Positions 5,641-12,546 of a stretch of 31,777 bases of DNA are shown here, piece after piece (position 1 is the stretch's first letter; the number at the start of each line of letters is the position of its first letter). Source of the DNA: a virus. The stretch spans positions 1-31,777 of IMG/VR virus record IMGVR_UViG_3300033993_002030; one strand, 5' to 3'. Below the pieces are notes generated by a model, which worked only from the letters and a program-made list of their open reading frames with translations, did no database searches and had not been told where the DNA came from. The position numbers and the translations under genes were made by a program.

Positions 5641-5711
5641 GATGGGGGTGCATGGCAGCGGCCTCTAAAGCCGAAGGTGCTGCTTTACCGGGGATCACCC
5701 GGACCTCATCC
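5641..5711 (+). ncRNA. tRNA-like structure with a CTA anticodon-like loop
   Basis: GATGGGG and CCTCATC form a 7-bp closing stem (one G-U). Inside lie GCATGGCAGC, a short D-arm-like unit; CGGC-CTCTAAA-GCCG, an anticodon-like hairpin that would read UAG; a long variable region AAGGTGCTGCTTT; and CCGG-GGATCAC-CCGG at the T-arm position. The T-loop lacks the usual TTC, and an alternative fold pairs GCAGC with GCTGC, so this may be a degenerate tRNA or another structured RNA. It directly follows the tRNA-Met. Confidence 0.3.
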
Positions 5712-5718
5712 CACCTTT

Positions 5719-5937
5719 ATGAAAGCTACCCTGGAGTTCAACCTACCCCAAGACGACGAGGCCCTCACCGACGCCCGGCAGGGGTCCGATTGGAAGTGGG
5801 CGGTCGATGACCTCTTCAACTACCTCCGATCCGAGACCAAGCACGCCGACCACTCGGCCGAGGAATATGCGATCTTCGATAAGGTCCGCGAGAAGCTCGC
5901 CGAGATCCTCGAAGAGCGGGATCTGAGGGTCTGGTAA
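5719..5937 (+). CDS. Small conserved phage protein (72 aa)
   Basis: The sequence MKATLEFNLPQDDEALTDA and onward, with WKWAVDDLFNYLRSETKHAD, follows a pattern familiar from many tailed phages: a short strand, an acidic stretch and a tryptophan-bearing amphipathic helix. The molecular role of this type is unknown. The internal ATG is chosen because homologous-looking proteins begin MKATLEFNLP; the longer upstream start would overlap the tRNA-like element. Its stop overlaps the next start (TAATG), indicating coupling. Confidence 0.8.
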   Translation: MKATLEFNLPQDDEALTDARQGSDWKWAVDDLFNYLRSETKHADHSAEEYAIFDKVREKLAEILEERDLRVW

Positions 5938-6086
5938 TGTCCGGCTGGCTCATCGCGGCGACCGGCGTGGCCTACGCTTGGGTTGCGATTGAGATGGCGT
6001 TATCTGGTAAGTGGCCGCTGGCGATCGTCTGGGCCGGATATGCTTTCGCCCAGATCGGGCTATATATCGTCAGCCGGCAGGGCTGA
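5937..6086 (+). CDS. Small membrane protein (49 aa), two hydrophobic segments
   Basis: The frame reads MSGWLIAATGVAYAWVAIE, then a short GKWPL turn, then AIVWAGYAFAQIGLYIVSR, giving two likely transmembrane helices joined by a short loop. Proteins with this MSGWxIAxTGxxY...GxWPxAxVxxGYA pattern recur next to the MKATLEFNLP-type protein in phages; their role is unknown. Start and stop overlap the neighbour by TAATG. It is the last plus-strand gene before the repeat-rich non-coding region. Confidence 0.75.
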   Translation: MSGWLIAATGVAYAWVAIEMALSGKWPLAIVWAGYAFAQIGLYIVSRQG

Positions 6087-6100
6087 AAGCTCGATTTCGA

Positions 6101-6411
6101 GGGAACTTCCCACCAAGTCCCCTAGGAGTTCCCTAGGAAGTTCCCACAGTTAAGTCGCTGATTTTCAGTATACTTACACCGAAAGGGAACTTGGGAACTT
6201 CCCCTATACTTTTTCTTTTAAGAAAAGTATATAGGAGGGGACGCCCGTCCCCCCGCGGAGGCGATGTATACTCCCCGCGGGGAGGGCTCTTCCCCCCTTT
6301 CCGAGTTCCCAAGTTCCCATCGGGTCACAACCTGTTGTCCGACAGAGGTTTAACTGTGGGAACTCCCCCCTGGAACTTCCGAGGACGGGGAACTTCCCAT
6401 ACCTAGTTCCC
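6101..6411. repeat. Iteron cluster GGGAACTT(CCC), probable origin or operator array
   Basis: About twelve copies of GGGAACTT or its complement lie here, at 6101, 6127, 6138, 6185, 6193, 6303, 6311, 6358, 6372, 6388 and 6404, plus a variant near 6115. Four copies extend to the palindrome GGGAACTTCCC or a one-base variant. A 15-bp perfect inverted repeat AGTTCCCACAGTTAA (6139-6153) / TTAACTGTGGGAACT (6350-6364) brackets the middle. The region is non-coding and lies between convergent genes, next to the replication operon. Such arrays typically bind a replication initiator or a dimeric regulator. Confidence 0.75.
6204..6234. terminator. A/T-rich hairpin between convergent genes, likely bidirectional terminator
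   Basis: TATACTTTT and AAAAGTATA form a stem extendable to about 12 bp with one bulge. The T-rich and A-rich arms give a U-rich 3' side in both directions, and it lies between the ends of convergent transcription units. It is embedded in the iteron region, so it could also be an easily melted origin element. Confidence 0.5.
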
Positions 6412-6489
6412 TTAGTAAACATAACCGAATCTCACATTCCTCTGTAGCGTGCACCTTGAGCCTTGAAGCCGAACCTTTCGACTTCATCG

Positions 6490-6507
6490 AACAGTCGATC
6501 GACTGTT
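6490..6507. promoter_or_regulatory. Perfect 18-bp palindrome
   Basis: AACAGTCGATCGACTGTT is its own reverse complement and is enclosed by CTTCA/TGAAG arms. It may be an operator or part of the hairpin-rich end of the replication operon. No binding protein can be assigned. Confidence 0.45.
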
Positions 6508-6529
6508 AAAAGTGAAGATCTTTGAGGTG

Positions 6530-6544
6530 CCGAGGAATCCTCGG
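6530..6544 (-). terminator. Hairpin just after the deaminase gene
   Basis: CCGAGGATTCCTCGG (minus strand) forms a perfect 7-bp stem starting about 11 bases after the deaminase stop codon. The following sequence has no clean U-run, so terminator function is plausible but not certain. Confidence 0.45.
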
Positions 6545-6554
6545 TAGCTCGCGA

Positions 6555-7091
6555 CTAGATCCACCGGACCACGCAGCCCGCTTCATGGAACATGGTGCGT
6601 GCGGCAGAGAAGCTCTCCTCCCATCGGGGGACCGAGTGCTCCGGGCAGTAGACCTCTTTGATGCCTGCTTGGACGATAGCAGCCGCGCAATGTGCACAGG
6701 GCTGGTATGGGTAGACGAAGATCGAATGGCCCTGGAGGGGCTCCTTGGCCGCGAGGATGGCATTCATCTCCGCGTGGAGGGTGTAGAGGAGTCGGGTCGG
6801 TCGGTCGGCCAATCGGTCGACCTTGTCCTCGACCCCGCGGGCGAACCCATTGAAGCCGACCGAGGCGATCGATCGGTCTGGCCGGACGATGACCGCGCCG
6901 ACTTGGCTACTAGGGTCCTTGGACCATGTGGCAACGTGCGAGGCTAAGTTAATAAACCGCTCGGTCCATTTGGCGTTCATAGTTTTGAGGCGGCGGTGGC
7001 AGGACTCGACACCCGCTCTTGTTACATATTCGTGTGTTATTTTGTAACGCTCCGCTATCCGGCCGCGTGTCCATCCACGCCGCACCGCCAT
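6555..7091 (-). CDS. dCMP deaminase-like zinc enzyme with N-terminal HTH-like extension
   Basis: From MNAKWTERF onward (141 aa) this matches the deoxycytidylate deaminase family: HAEMNAIL supplies the zinc His and catalytic Glu, and PCAHC the two zinc Cys. The reaction, dCMP to dUMP, feeds dTTP synthesis. A start directly after the primase stop (TAA, two bases, ATG) is chosen; it adds 37 residues, MAVRRGWTRGRIAERYKIT and on, that look like a helix-turn-helix. The alternative start at 6980 gives the bare enzyme but has no Shine-Dalgarno. A hairpin follows the TAG stop. Confidence 0.75.
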   Translation of the reverse strand: MAVRRGWTRGRIAERYKITHEYVTRAGVESCHRRLKTMNAKWTERFINLASHVATWSKDPSSQVGAVIVRPDRSIASVGFNGFARGVEDKVDRLADRPTRLLYTLHAEMNAILAAKEPLQGHSIFVYPYQPCAHCAAAIVQAGIKEVYCPEHSVPRWEESFSAARTMFHEAGCVVRWI

Positions 7092-7093
7092 AT

Positions 7094-9439
7094 TTAATAA
7101 GGATCGTTGTCCACCTCGACCGTCTCCGGCGTCGGCCGGGTCAGCCGGTATTTGTTCAGCTTGGCCGCTCCGCACCTTTTCTTGATAATCTCGATGTTCG
7201 GGTCTTGGCGGGAGACAAGCTGACTGAGTCGTGTTGAGAGAGTCCGCACCGGCCAATCGCGGATAATCAGGGTGTTGTCGAAGGTGTCGTTAAGCGCCTG
7301 GAGGAATTCGACGGCGGTGCCCTCCCAGACATCGGTGGCGCTATCGACACGCCGCCACCATGCGTTGATGAGGTCGCGCAATTCCGCGTGCTTCCCGCCG
7401 GCATCAATCTTGTCCCGCACTTCTTGGGCGATGATCCCGCGGACAATGTAGCGGTTGGCCGCGTCGATATATTTGGTGGGCACCTCCCAAGCCTTCAGCC
7501 AAGCGAGGAGGGCGGGGAGTTCGACCTCCACGTCCTTGAGTTCCTCGACGATCGGCCCTTCCTCGTAGGTCTTGAGGGCCAAGGCGATGATCTTGTCTTC
7601 GTTCGAGATATCGAGGGCGGGGACCGCTTTGATTGAAACCGGATCATCGTTGGCTGCGATGACGACTCTCCCGCGCCATTCGACCATGATCGGTGTCAGG
7701 TATTTCTCGTGGTATTTGTGCTTCCCGTGGGCCACGAGCTTCTTCACGTAGCTCGCGTAGCGTTGAAGGGCTAACTCAGACTCGGCGGCACGGGAGTCAT
7801 CGATGATGGCGAGCGGGGACTGGAAGAGATCGGCGTTGAAGCCATTGCCTTCACCTGAGACGACCGAGGAAAGGTCGGCGTAGCCGCCCATCGCCGGGGC
7901 GAGGAGGCGTTCGAGCAGGAAGGTCTTAAAGCAGTGGACAGGCCCAACCAAGATCATGGCTTGCCCCATGCAGAGTTTCCCTTGTTCCGCGGACTCGTAG
8001 AACCGTTTGAACCAAAACAGGAAGGTGTCCTTGTAGTCGGAGTGGGCGAAGACGTTGTCGAGGATGGCCGCATAGCGCGGAAAACCGACGCCCCAAGCTC
8101 CGGCGGTCTCAGCCGCGGGCATGATCTTCACGTTCTTGGCAGTGTTTAAGTATTTCTTACCACCTTCAAACCAGAGTTCGTTCGGGTTGTAGAGGGACGG
8201 GCCGGCACCGTCGACCCGGCGCTCTTTGCAGATCGTCTTCTTTGCGCGGTCCATCGGCGACATCGCCGCCCCCTTGGGGGCTCGGTCGGAGATGTTCCGG
8301 CATTTGAGGACGCTTGTGAGCATGGCCACCATCTCATAACGCCAGATCCCATCGTCCCCGCGCAGGAAGAAAGTTTTCCCGTCGTAGTAGATGTCGTCAT
8401 ACTGTCCACTCTTCTCTGCGGAAGTGGACGGTTTGGAGGAGTTATCCGATGATTCGTTGCCGGGATCTGTCGTTATCTGACAGTTCGTTTCATTTGACTC
8501 CTCCGAAATGTTCTCTTGAGACCTTTCCGCGGAATCGCCTGCAACCTTTCCGGCGTCCGGATTGAAGTAGATAAGCTGCTGCGGCTTGCCCGTATCACGG
8601 CGCATACACCCAGGAACTCGGGTCAGGCGCACCGCGGACATGGCGGCGGGGTCCGCACCGAGCGGGACCACCAAGTCGGCGATCTCGCTGGCGCGAGCCA
8701 AGTAGCCCTCGCGGTCTTTCTGGCCAACGCGCACGAGAGCGTGAGCGGACTTCGAGCCCGAGGTAGTGACGGCGACGATTGGAAGATCGAGCTTGGTGAG
8801 GACACGGAGCCAGAGTTCCATCTCGACCGAATCGGATTCGATGAGGAGGTATTCGTAAGCGACTAAGTTCTCCTCGGCCCGCTGTGACTTCTTACCAAGC
8901 CGCGGAATGGCGAGGAACTTCCCGTTGACCGGATTGACCATGATCCACGCACCCTCGGTGTTCTTGGTGATCGCGTTATCGACCAAGAGGTCGGGCATCG
9001 TCTCGTTCCAGACGAGCTTCCCCTGGGACTGCTGGTCGGTGAAAATAATGTTCGCCTGCTTTGGGTAGAGTCGGCGGAGAAACTCGGACGCGGTGATGTC
9101 GGCGACCGCGACAGGCGAGGACTGGAGGAAATCTTCCACCGGAAGCGGGCCTTCCGCGGTCAGGGCCTTGAGCTTCTCGGGATCAAACGCCCGTTTGAGA
9201 GAGACACGGGCCTTGGGCTCGATCAGCCCCTCGACCTCGGCGCGGACCTTGGAGACCGTGTCGGCGATCTCGCGGGGTTGGGGTGGGCGCTCAAGGTAGT
9301 GGGTGATCCACTGGTCGATGAATTGGTCATCGTAAGAGTTAGCAACCAGCGCGTGCGCTGCGCCATACATCCAACTATGGCATCCTTGGCCGGAGGCTGG
9401 GCATGGGTTTATTCCGAGTTCTTCAGGTGTGGGGTTCAT
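7094..9439 (-). CDS. Primase-helicase (archaeo-eukaryotic-type primase plus SF3-like helicase)
   Basis: The 781-residue protein has an N-terminal region with EYLLIESDS (196-204) and TTSGSKSAHALV (225-236), consistent with the acidic and SxH motifs of AEP-type primases, then a Ser/Asn/Glu-rich linker (about 305-345). A C-terminal ATPase follows, with Walker A GPVHCFKT (499-506), Walker B LAIIDD (543-548) and a VVIAANDDP sensor segment. Such proteins prime and unwind the phage replication fork. The Walker A lacks the usual GKS/T glycine, having FKT. The start follows TAATAACGCCCTA with no obvious Shine-Dalgarno. It is followed by the deaminase and preceded by the polymerase. Confidence 0.8.
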   Translation of the reverse strand: MNPTPEELGINPCPASGQGCHSWMYGAAHALVANSYDDQFIDQWITHYLERPPQPREIADTVSKVRAEVEGLIEPKARVSLKRAFDPEKLKALTAEGPLPVEDFLQSSPVAVADITASEFLRRLYPKQANIIFTDQQSQGKLVWNETMPDLLVDNAITKNTEGAWIMVNPVNGKFLAIPRLGKKSQRAEENLVAYEYLLIESDSVEMELWLRVLTKLDLPIVAVTTSGSKSAHALVRVGQKDREGYLARASEIADLVVPLGADPAAMSAVRLTRVPGCMRRDTGKPQQLIYFNPDAGKVAGDSAERSQENISEESNETNCQITTDPGNESSDNSSKPSTSAEKSGQYDDIYYDGKTFFLRGDDGIWRYEMVAMLTSVLKCRNISDRAPKGAAMSPMDRAKKTICKERRVDGAGPSLYNPNELWFEGGKKYLNTAKNVKIMPAAETAGAWGVGFPRYAAILDNVFAHSDYKDTFLFWFKRFYESAEQGKLCMGQAMILVGPVHCFKTFLLERLLAPAMGGYADLSSVVSGEGNGFNADLFQSPLAIIDDSRAAESELALQRYASYVKKLVAHGKHKYHEKYLTPIMVEWRGRVVIAANDDPVSIKAVPALDISNEDKIIALALKTYEEGPIVEELKDVEVELPALLAWLKAWEVPTKYIDAANRYIVRGIIAQEVRDKIDAGGKHAELRDLINAWWRRVDSATDVWEGTAVEFLQALNDTFDNTLIIRDWPVRTLSTRLSQLVSRQDPNIEIIKKRCGAAKLNKYRLTRPTPETVEVDNDPY

Positions 9440-9449
9440 TAGGGCGTTA

Positions 9450-10826
9450 TTACTTGGTGTATTGTTTAGAGATGATGGCTTCGGCTCCGAGGGGGAGGTC
9501 TGAACACCAGGAAGGTGGGGTCGACATGATCTTCTCGACGGCTTGGCGATGGGCTTGCGCGTCGGATTCGTCCACCAGCAAAACTACTTCGTCGTGGACT
9601 CTTAGCAAAATTTCATAACCCGCGTCCTCCAGCGCCATGACGCGATCCATAAAAACGTCACGAGCGAACGCTTGCGTGGCATTTTCCGCGAGTAGGCCCC
9701 CGTAGAGTTTGACCTCCATCATTTTGCCGAGACGGGGCAGGAGTCCGGTGATCTCGCCGTTGTGGCGCTTGATCTGGCGGTAGACGAGTTCGCGGCCGGA
9801 GGGTAGGGGGATGGTCAGTTCGCGGTCATTCGGGTCGGTGGAGATCCGCAGCGCCCGGTCGAGCTTCTTCCACAGCGCGATGATCTTCGGGCTGGCCTCG
9901 CGATACGACTGCACAATAGATTGCGCTTCGGTGAAACTAATGTCGAGTCCGGCCAGCATCTTCGCGACCACGACGAACTTCGCGGGTCCGCAGCCATAGC
10001 CGAGACCCAGGACACGGGCCTTGGCGAGAAAGCGCATCTTCGGATCCACTTCCTTGAGCGGTCGCGGATCGTTGTAGCCCATCGTCGCACGAGCGTGCGC
10101 TTCGTAGATATCGACGCCGCTGGCGATCAGTTTCAGGAGATCGGTGTCCTTGGCGAGGTAGGGCAGGCAGCGTGCTTCGATCTGGGCAAGGTCACAGATG
10201 ACGAGCGTCTTGCCTTCCGGAGCTTCGATGAGCTTGCGGATATCGACGCCGGCAACTTCACCACGCGGGATGTTTTGGCAATTCCAGCCGCCACCGCCCG
10301 AGTCACGCCCGGTCGTTGCTCCGAAGAACTTCAGTTCATAAGGCATACGCCCATCGGGGCGGGTGCGAGCGATCATTGTGGTCACCGTGTTGAGGTGTTT
10401 ATTCGCTTTGCGGTAATCCCTGACCGCCCGCACCCAAGGAAATTTGTCGGAGAACTCAGCTTCCCATGCCGCGCCTTCGGGATCCTTCTCGGCAAAAGAC
10501 TTGGGAGCCCGGATACCTTCCTTCTCGCACTGGTCGCGGATCGCTTGCAGCGAGAGCGGGGGATACTCGCCACCGATCCACGGGAGGAGGGCCTCGGCAC
10601 GGCGCTTCTCGGTGATTAGTTTATCCCGCGCCTCGATGAGCCGATCCATGTTGACTGGCACTCCGCGCATTCCCATCTGGCGCGTCATCGCCGAGATCCG
10701 CCATTCGGTGTCCGGCATCTTCTCGGCATATTGCTGCCAGAGCATGAAGGTCGCTTTGGTATCTTGCAGCGCGTAGCGGGCGACTTCTTTCTTGAAGTCG
10801 TTGGTCATGTAAGGGCTCTTAGGCAT
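9450..10826 (-). CDS. Family A DNA polymerase, polymerase domain (exonuclease part encoded separately)
   Basis: Motifs in order are ATTGRDSGGGGWNCQNIP (about 170-187), motif A VICDLAQIEAR (209-219, catalytic Asp212), an O-helix-like AKARVLGLGYGCG and motif C VHDEVV near the C-terminus. This polymerises DNA for phage replication. At 458 aa it lacks most of the usual N-terminal exonuclease, yet begins with KEVARYALQDTKATF, the YxxxD exonuclease motif III. Motifs I and II sit in the separate gene at 11512-12000. The ATG overlaps the stop of the preceding 55-aa gene. The next gene is the primase-helicase. Confidence 0.9.
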   Translation of the reverse strand: MPKSPYMTNDFKKEVARYALQDTKATFMLWQQYAEKMPDTEWRISAMTRQMGMRGVPVNMDRLIEARDKLITEKRRAEALLPWIGGEYPPLSLQAIRDQCEKEGIRAPKSFAEKDPEGAAWEAEFSDKFPWVRAVRDYRKANKHLNTVTTMIARTRPDGRMPYELKFFGATTGRDSGGGGWNCQNIPRGEVAGVDIRKLIEAPEGKTLVICDLAQIEARCLPYLAKDTDLLKLIASGVDIYEAHARATMGYNDPRPLKEVDPKMRFLAKARVLGLGYGCGPAKFVVVAKMLAGLDISFTEAQSIVQSYREASPKIIALWKKLDRALRISTDPNDRELTIPLPSGRELVYRQIKRHNGEITGLLPRLGKMMEVKLYGGLLAENATQAFARDVFMDRVMALEDAGYEILLRVHDEVVLLVDESDAQAHRQAVEKIMSTPPSWCSDLPLGAEAIISKQYTK

Positions 10827-10986
10827 CGGGCTTCTTCAATACAAAGGGTCTTGGTAGCAGGATCGGCCGCTGTCCCGCCTTCCGGCTGGTCGTCTTCCGG
10901 CGGTAGCCGATCAGGGCCAGGTCGTCGCCCGACTTCGCGATGATCGGAAGCAGGCGACCTTGTTTGATGAGTTTCTCGATGTTCAT
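10819..10986 (-). CDS. Small basic protein (55 aa) inserted between exonuclease and polymerase genes
   Basis: The product MNIEKLIKQGRLLPIIAKS followed by GDDLALIGYRRKTTSRKAG is small and basic, with a strand-turn-strand look. Its start overlaps the stop of the 115-aa gene by ATGA, and its stop overlaps the polymerase start, so all three are probably translated as a coupled chain. No family is recognised; the basic character would allow nucleic-acid contact. Confidence 0.65.
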   Translation of the reverse strand: MNIEKLIKQGRLLPIIAKSGDDLALIGYRRKTTSRKAGQRPILLPRPFVLKKPDA

Positions 10987-11330
10987 TCCGCGGCAAGCTC
11001 CTTCAAAATCTTGAGGCACTGGTTGATCTGCATCCCATCGATAACTCGGCAGGATGAGATCCGGTTTGGTTTGAACGAGTTGCCAGAACTCGACTCTTCT
11101 TCTATTTCGAGCAACTGGATTAAACATTGTGTCGTCACGCGGAACCTCGCGACCTTGTGTTGGAGAACGTCTTCCCGCTCCGCGCTCATCCCAAGGAGCC
11201 GGGCCTGTTCCAAGCACTCGGCTTGAGCGGCATCTCGCTGATCCTCAAACTCGGCCAGCGCGTCGAAGACATTGGTCTTGCCCTGCCTCCACCGTTCGAT
11301 GGCTTCTCGTGTGTGGGGATGATCCTTCAT
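10983..11330 (-). CDS. Hypothetical coiled-coil-like protein (115 aa)
   Basis: Starting MKDHPHTREAIERWRQGKT, the protein has a long helical region (DALAEFEDQRDAAQAECLE, then EREDVLQHKVARFRVTTQC) with heptad-like spacing. The ATG overlaps the stop of the preceding broken gene (ATGA). It lies in the insert that separates exonuclease and polymerase parts, so an accessory role at the polymerase is possible but not shown. Confidence 0.65.
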   Translation of the reverse strand: MKDHPHTREAIERWRQGKTNVFDALAEFEDQRDAAQAECLEQARLLGMSAEREDVLQHKVARFRVTTQCLIQLLEIEEESSSGNSFKPNRISSCRVIDGMQINQCLKILKELAAE

Positions 11331-11454
11331 CGTCTGACAAATGTTTGCCCGCCCAGCCACATCGCGTTGAGATGCTCGTGGGAGTAGTCCGGTTTCCAGA
11401 AGAAAGCCGCACGGCAGTGGGTTTTGCGGTCTTCCTCGAACGTGACTTAGCCAT
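11327..11454 (-). pseudogene. Small gene apparently broken by a one-base frameshift
   Basis: The start MAKSR and the end FEEDRKTHCRAAFFWKPDY then SHEHLNAMWLGGQTFVRR look like one natural 42-aa protein, but they lie in different frames; the 128-bp span is one base short of a multiple of three near CGTTCG. The ATG overlaps the stop of the 27-aa gene, and the TGA overlaps the next ATG, exactly where an intact gene would sit. It is a true frameshift or a sequencing error. Confidence 0.45.
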
Positions 11455-11530
11455 CGTTCTCGTGACCGAATTCTTCGGGTGTGCGCCATCCGGAGATGGC
11501 TTGGAATACTTTTAAGAGTCCTTGGTCCAT
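11447..11530 (-). CDS. Micro-protein (27 aa) overlapping the exonuclease end
   Basis: The frame MDQGLLKVFQAISGWRTPEE plus FGHENDG starts inside the last codons of the exonuclease gene and ends in a TAA that overlaps the next start. Evidence is only the overlap pattern and protein-like composition. No function can be given. Confidence 0.4.
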   Translation of the reverse strand: MDQGLLKVFQAISGWRTPEEFGHENDG

Positions 11531-12000
11531 TTCATTCCTTTCATGTTGTCTCGGGTCGACTTACTCATCTCGATCCCGAGGAGATGTTTGGCCGCTTCTT
11601 TGAGGGAGCGGGGGTAGCTTAAAAAACTGGCGAGGTCAGCCGTATCGAAGACGAACCGCGGAGTTACGAAGTGTGTAATGATGCCTTTCTCGACAAGCGC
11701 CTCGTAGAGCGTCAGATCGAAGGCCGCGTTGTGCATGATCCAGTCCCGTCGATGACATTGAACCCAGGGCGCATCTGCGGGTTGACCGACGAAACAAGTC
11801 CCGTCGTCGAAATACATGGCGACCATGTAGATGTCGGTTTCGCGGGCATACTTCCAAGCGCCCATCGTGGTGACCGAGATGTCCTTGTCGTAGTAGGACT
11901 CGAAGTCGATCGCGACAGAGGGATGCCGGGGGAGGACTGGTCGGCGCTCCGCCCTCCCAGACGGTTGGTTTATTTCAGTGGTCTCCCCCGGCAAAGTCAT
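11512..12000 (-). CDS. 3'-5' exonuclease fragment of the family A DNA polymerase (motifs I and II)
   Basis: VAIDFESYYD (Asp32, Glu34) is DEDD motif I, and MHNAAFD (Asn91-Asp95) is motif II. FDTADLASFLSYPRSLKEA then AKHLLGIEMSK is the usual segment between motifs II and III in PolA-type exonucleases. Motif III (YxxxD) is absent; it is found at residues 18-22 of the polymerase gene about 0.7 kb downstream. A proofreading site would therefore need both polypeptides. The start ATG overlaps the previous stop (ATGA); a longer upstream start is disfavoured because of that coupling. Confidence 0.8.
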   Translation of the reverse strand: MTLPGETTEINQPSGRAERRPVLPRHPSVAIDFESYYDKDISVTTMGAWKYARETDIYMVAMYFDDGTCFVGQPADAPWVQCHRRDWIMHNAAFDLTLYEALVEKGIITHFVTPRFVFDTADLASFLSYPRSLKEAAKHLLGIEMSKSTRDNMKGMKWTKDS

Positions 12001-12188
12001 AGCTCGTAAACCTCCACGGGCATGTGTTCCTGTGCCCAAAGGATTTCGGTTAGTTGATTACCCGCGAAGACGCAGAGGTCATCGACCAGTTCCTCTTGGG
12101 CTGCGATCTCGTCGATCAGTTGGCCGAGCGTTGTAAAAGAATCACGCGGTCCGAAGCTGATTCGCCCGATGCAATATTCGTCGTTCAT
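11997..12188 (-). CDS. Small acidic hypothetical protein (63 aa)
   Basis: The product MNDEYCIGRISFGPRDSFT then TLGQLIDEIAAQEELVDDL is acidic and likely forms a short beta hairpin plus helix. Its TGA overlaps the exonuclease ATG. The start lies inside the end of the preceding zinc-binding gene. No family is recognised. Confidence 0.6.
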   Translation of the reverse strand: MNDEYCIGRISFGPRDSFTTLGQLIDEIAAQEELVDDLCVFAGNQLTEILWAQEHMPVEVYEL

Positions 12189-12360
12189 AATACTTTTGTC
12201 TTTGTTCCTTGTTGAACCGGCGCTTTTTGCCCGGTGGTGTGGTTCGGTGCCAGTTTCCGCAGAACAGGCAGAGATAAGTGTCTTGCCCACGAAACCGTGC
12301 TTCTTCCTCGGTTGGATAAGCGCGTTTGGTCATACAGCCGGAAATGAAGTCTAGTTTCAT
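12142..12360 (-). CDS. Small zinc-binding phage protein (72 aa)
   Basis: The sequence MKLDFISGCMTKRAYPTEE followed by TYLCLFCGNWHRTTP has a Cys plus a CxxCGxWH zinc-ribbon pattern, seen in many small phage and mobile-element proteins (KRxYxTxxEA...C..CxxWHxT). The C-terminal half is very basic (KKRRFNKEQRQKYYERR), so RNA or DNA binding is likely. It overlaps the next gene by 47 bp. An alternative start at Met10 would lose the first Cys. Confidence 0.7.
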   Translation of the reverse strand: MKLDFISGCMTKRAYPTEEEARFRGQDTYLCLFCGNWHRTTPPGKKRRFNKEQRQKYYERRILHRANQLRTA

Positions 12361-12363
12361 TAC

Positions 12364-12546
12364 TCATTCCTCCTCCCCCGCTTTGCGGTAGGATTCATGC
12401 TTTTCTTCACAATCGCATTCGCCGTAAAAGCCCTCGCAGTATTCGCAATACTGTTCCATTGGGTCGCTGCGTCTGGCCCAGTAATGGGCCTCTTCGGCAT
12501 CCATCCCTTGCGCCTCGTCGCGGTCTTGATCTGGGTCACTTGGCAT
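12364..12546 (-). CDS. Small acidic Cys-rich protein (60 aa)
   Basis: Starting MPSDPDQDRDEAQGMDAEE, it contains YCEYCEGFYGECDCEE, four Cys that could bind a metal. A GGGAGGG Shine-Dalgarno ten bases before the ATG decides the start against a longer upstream one. The start lies inside the end of the preceding membrane micro-protein gene. The function is unknown. Confidence 0.65.
   Translation of the reverse strand: MPSDPDQDRDEAQGMDAEEAHYWARRSDPMEQYCEYCEGFYGECDCEEKHESYRKAGEEE

Noticed and set aside
6191-6406. Short frames in both directions across the iteron array
   Set aside because: They only translate GGGAACTT repeats and GC-rich palindromes; no start signals are present.
9921-10619. Plus-strand frame opposite the DNA polymerase
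   Set aside because: The polymerase frame has motifs A and C; the opposite frame has no start signal or domain.
10827-11511. Group I intron splitting the polymerase gene
   Set aside because: The insert is filled with small genes coupled by ATGA overlaps, and I could not recognise intron core elements; a splicing test would settle it.
12185-12367. Alternative frame starting MSNETRLHF over the zinc-binding protein
   Set aside because: The overlapping frame has a CxxCGxWH motif and conserved-looking sequence; this one has no recognisable pattern.
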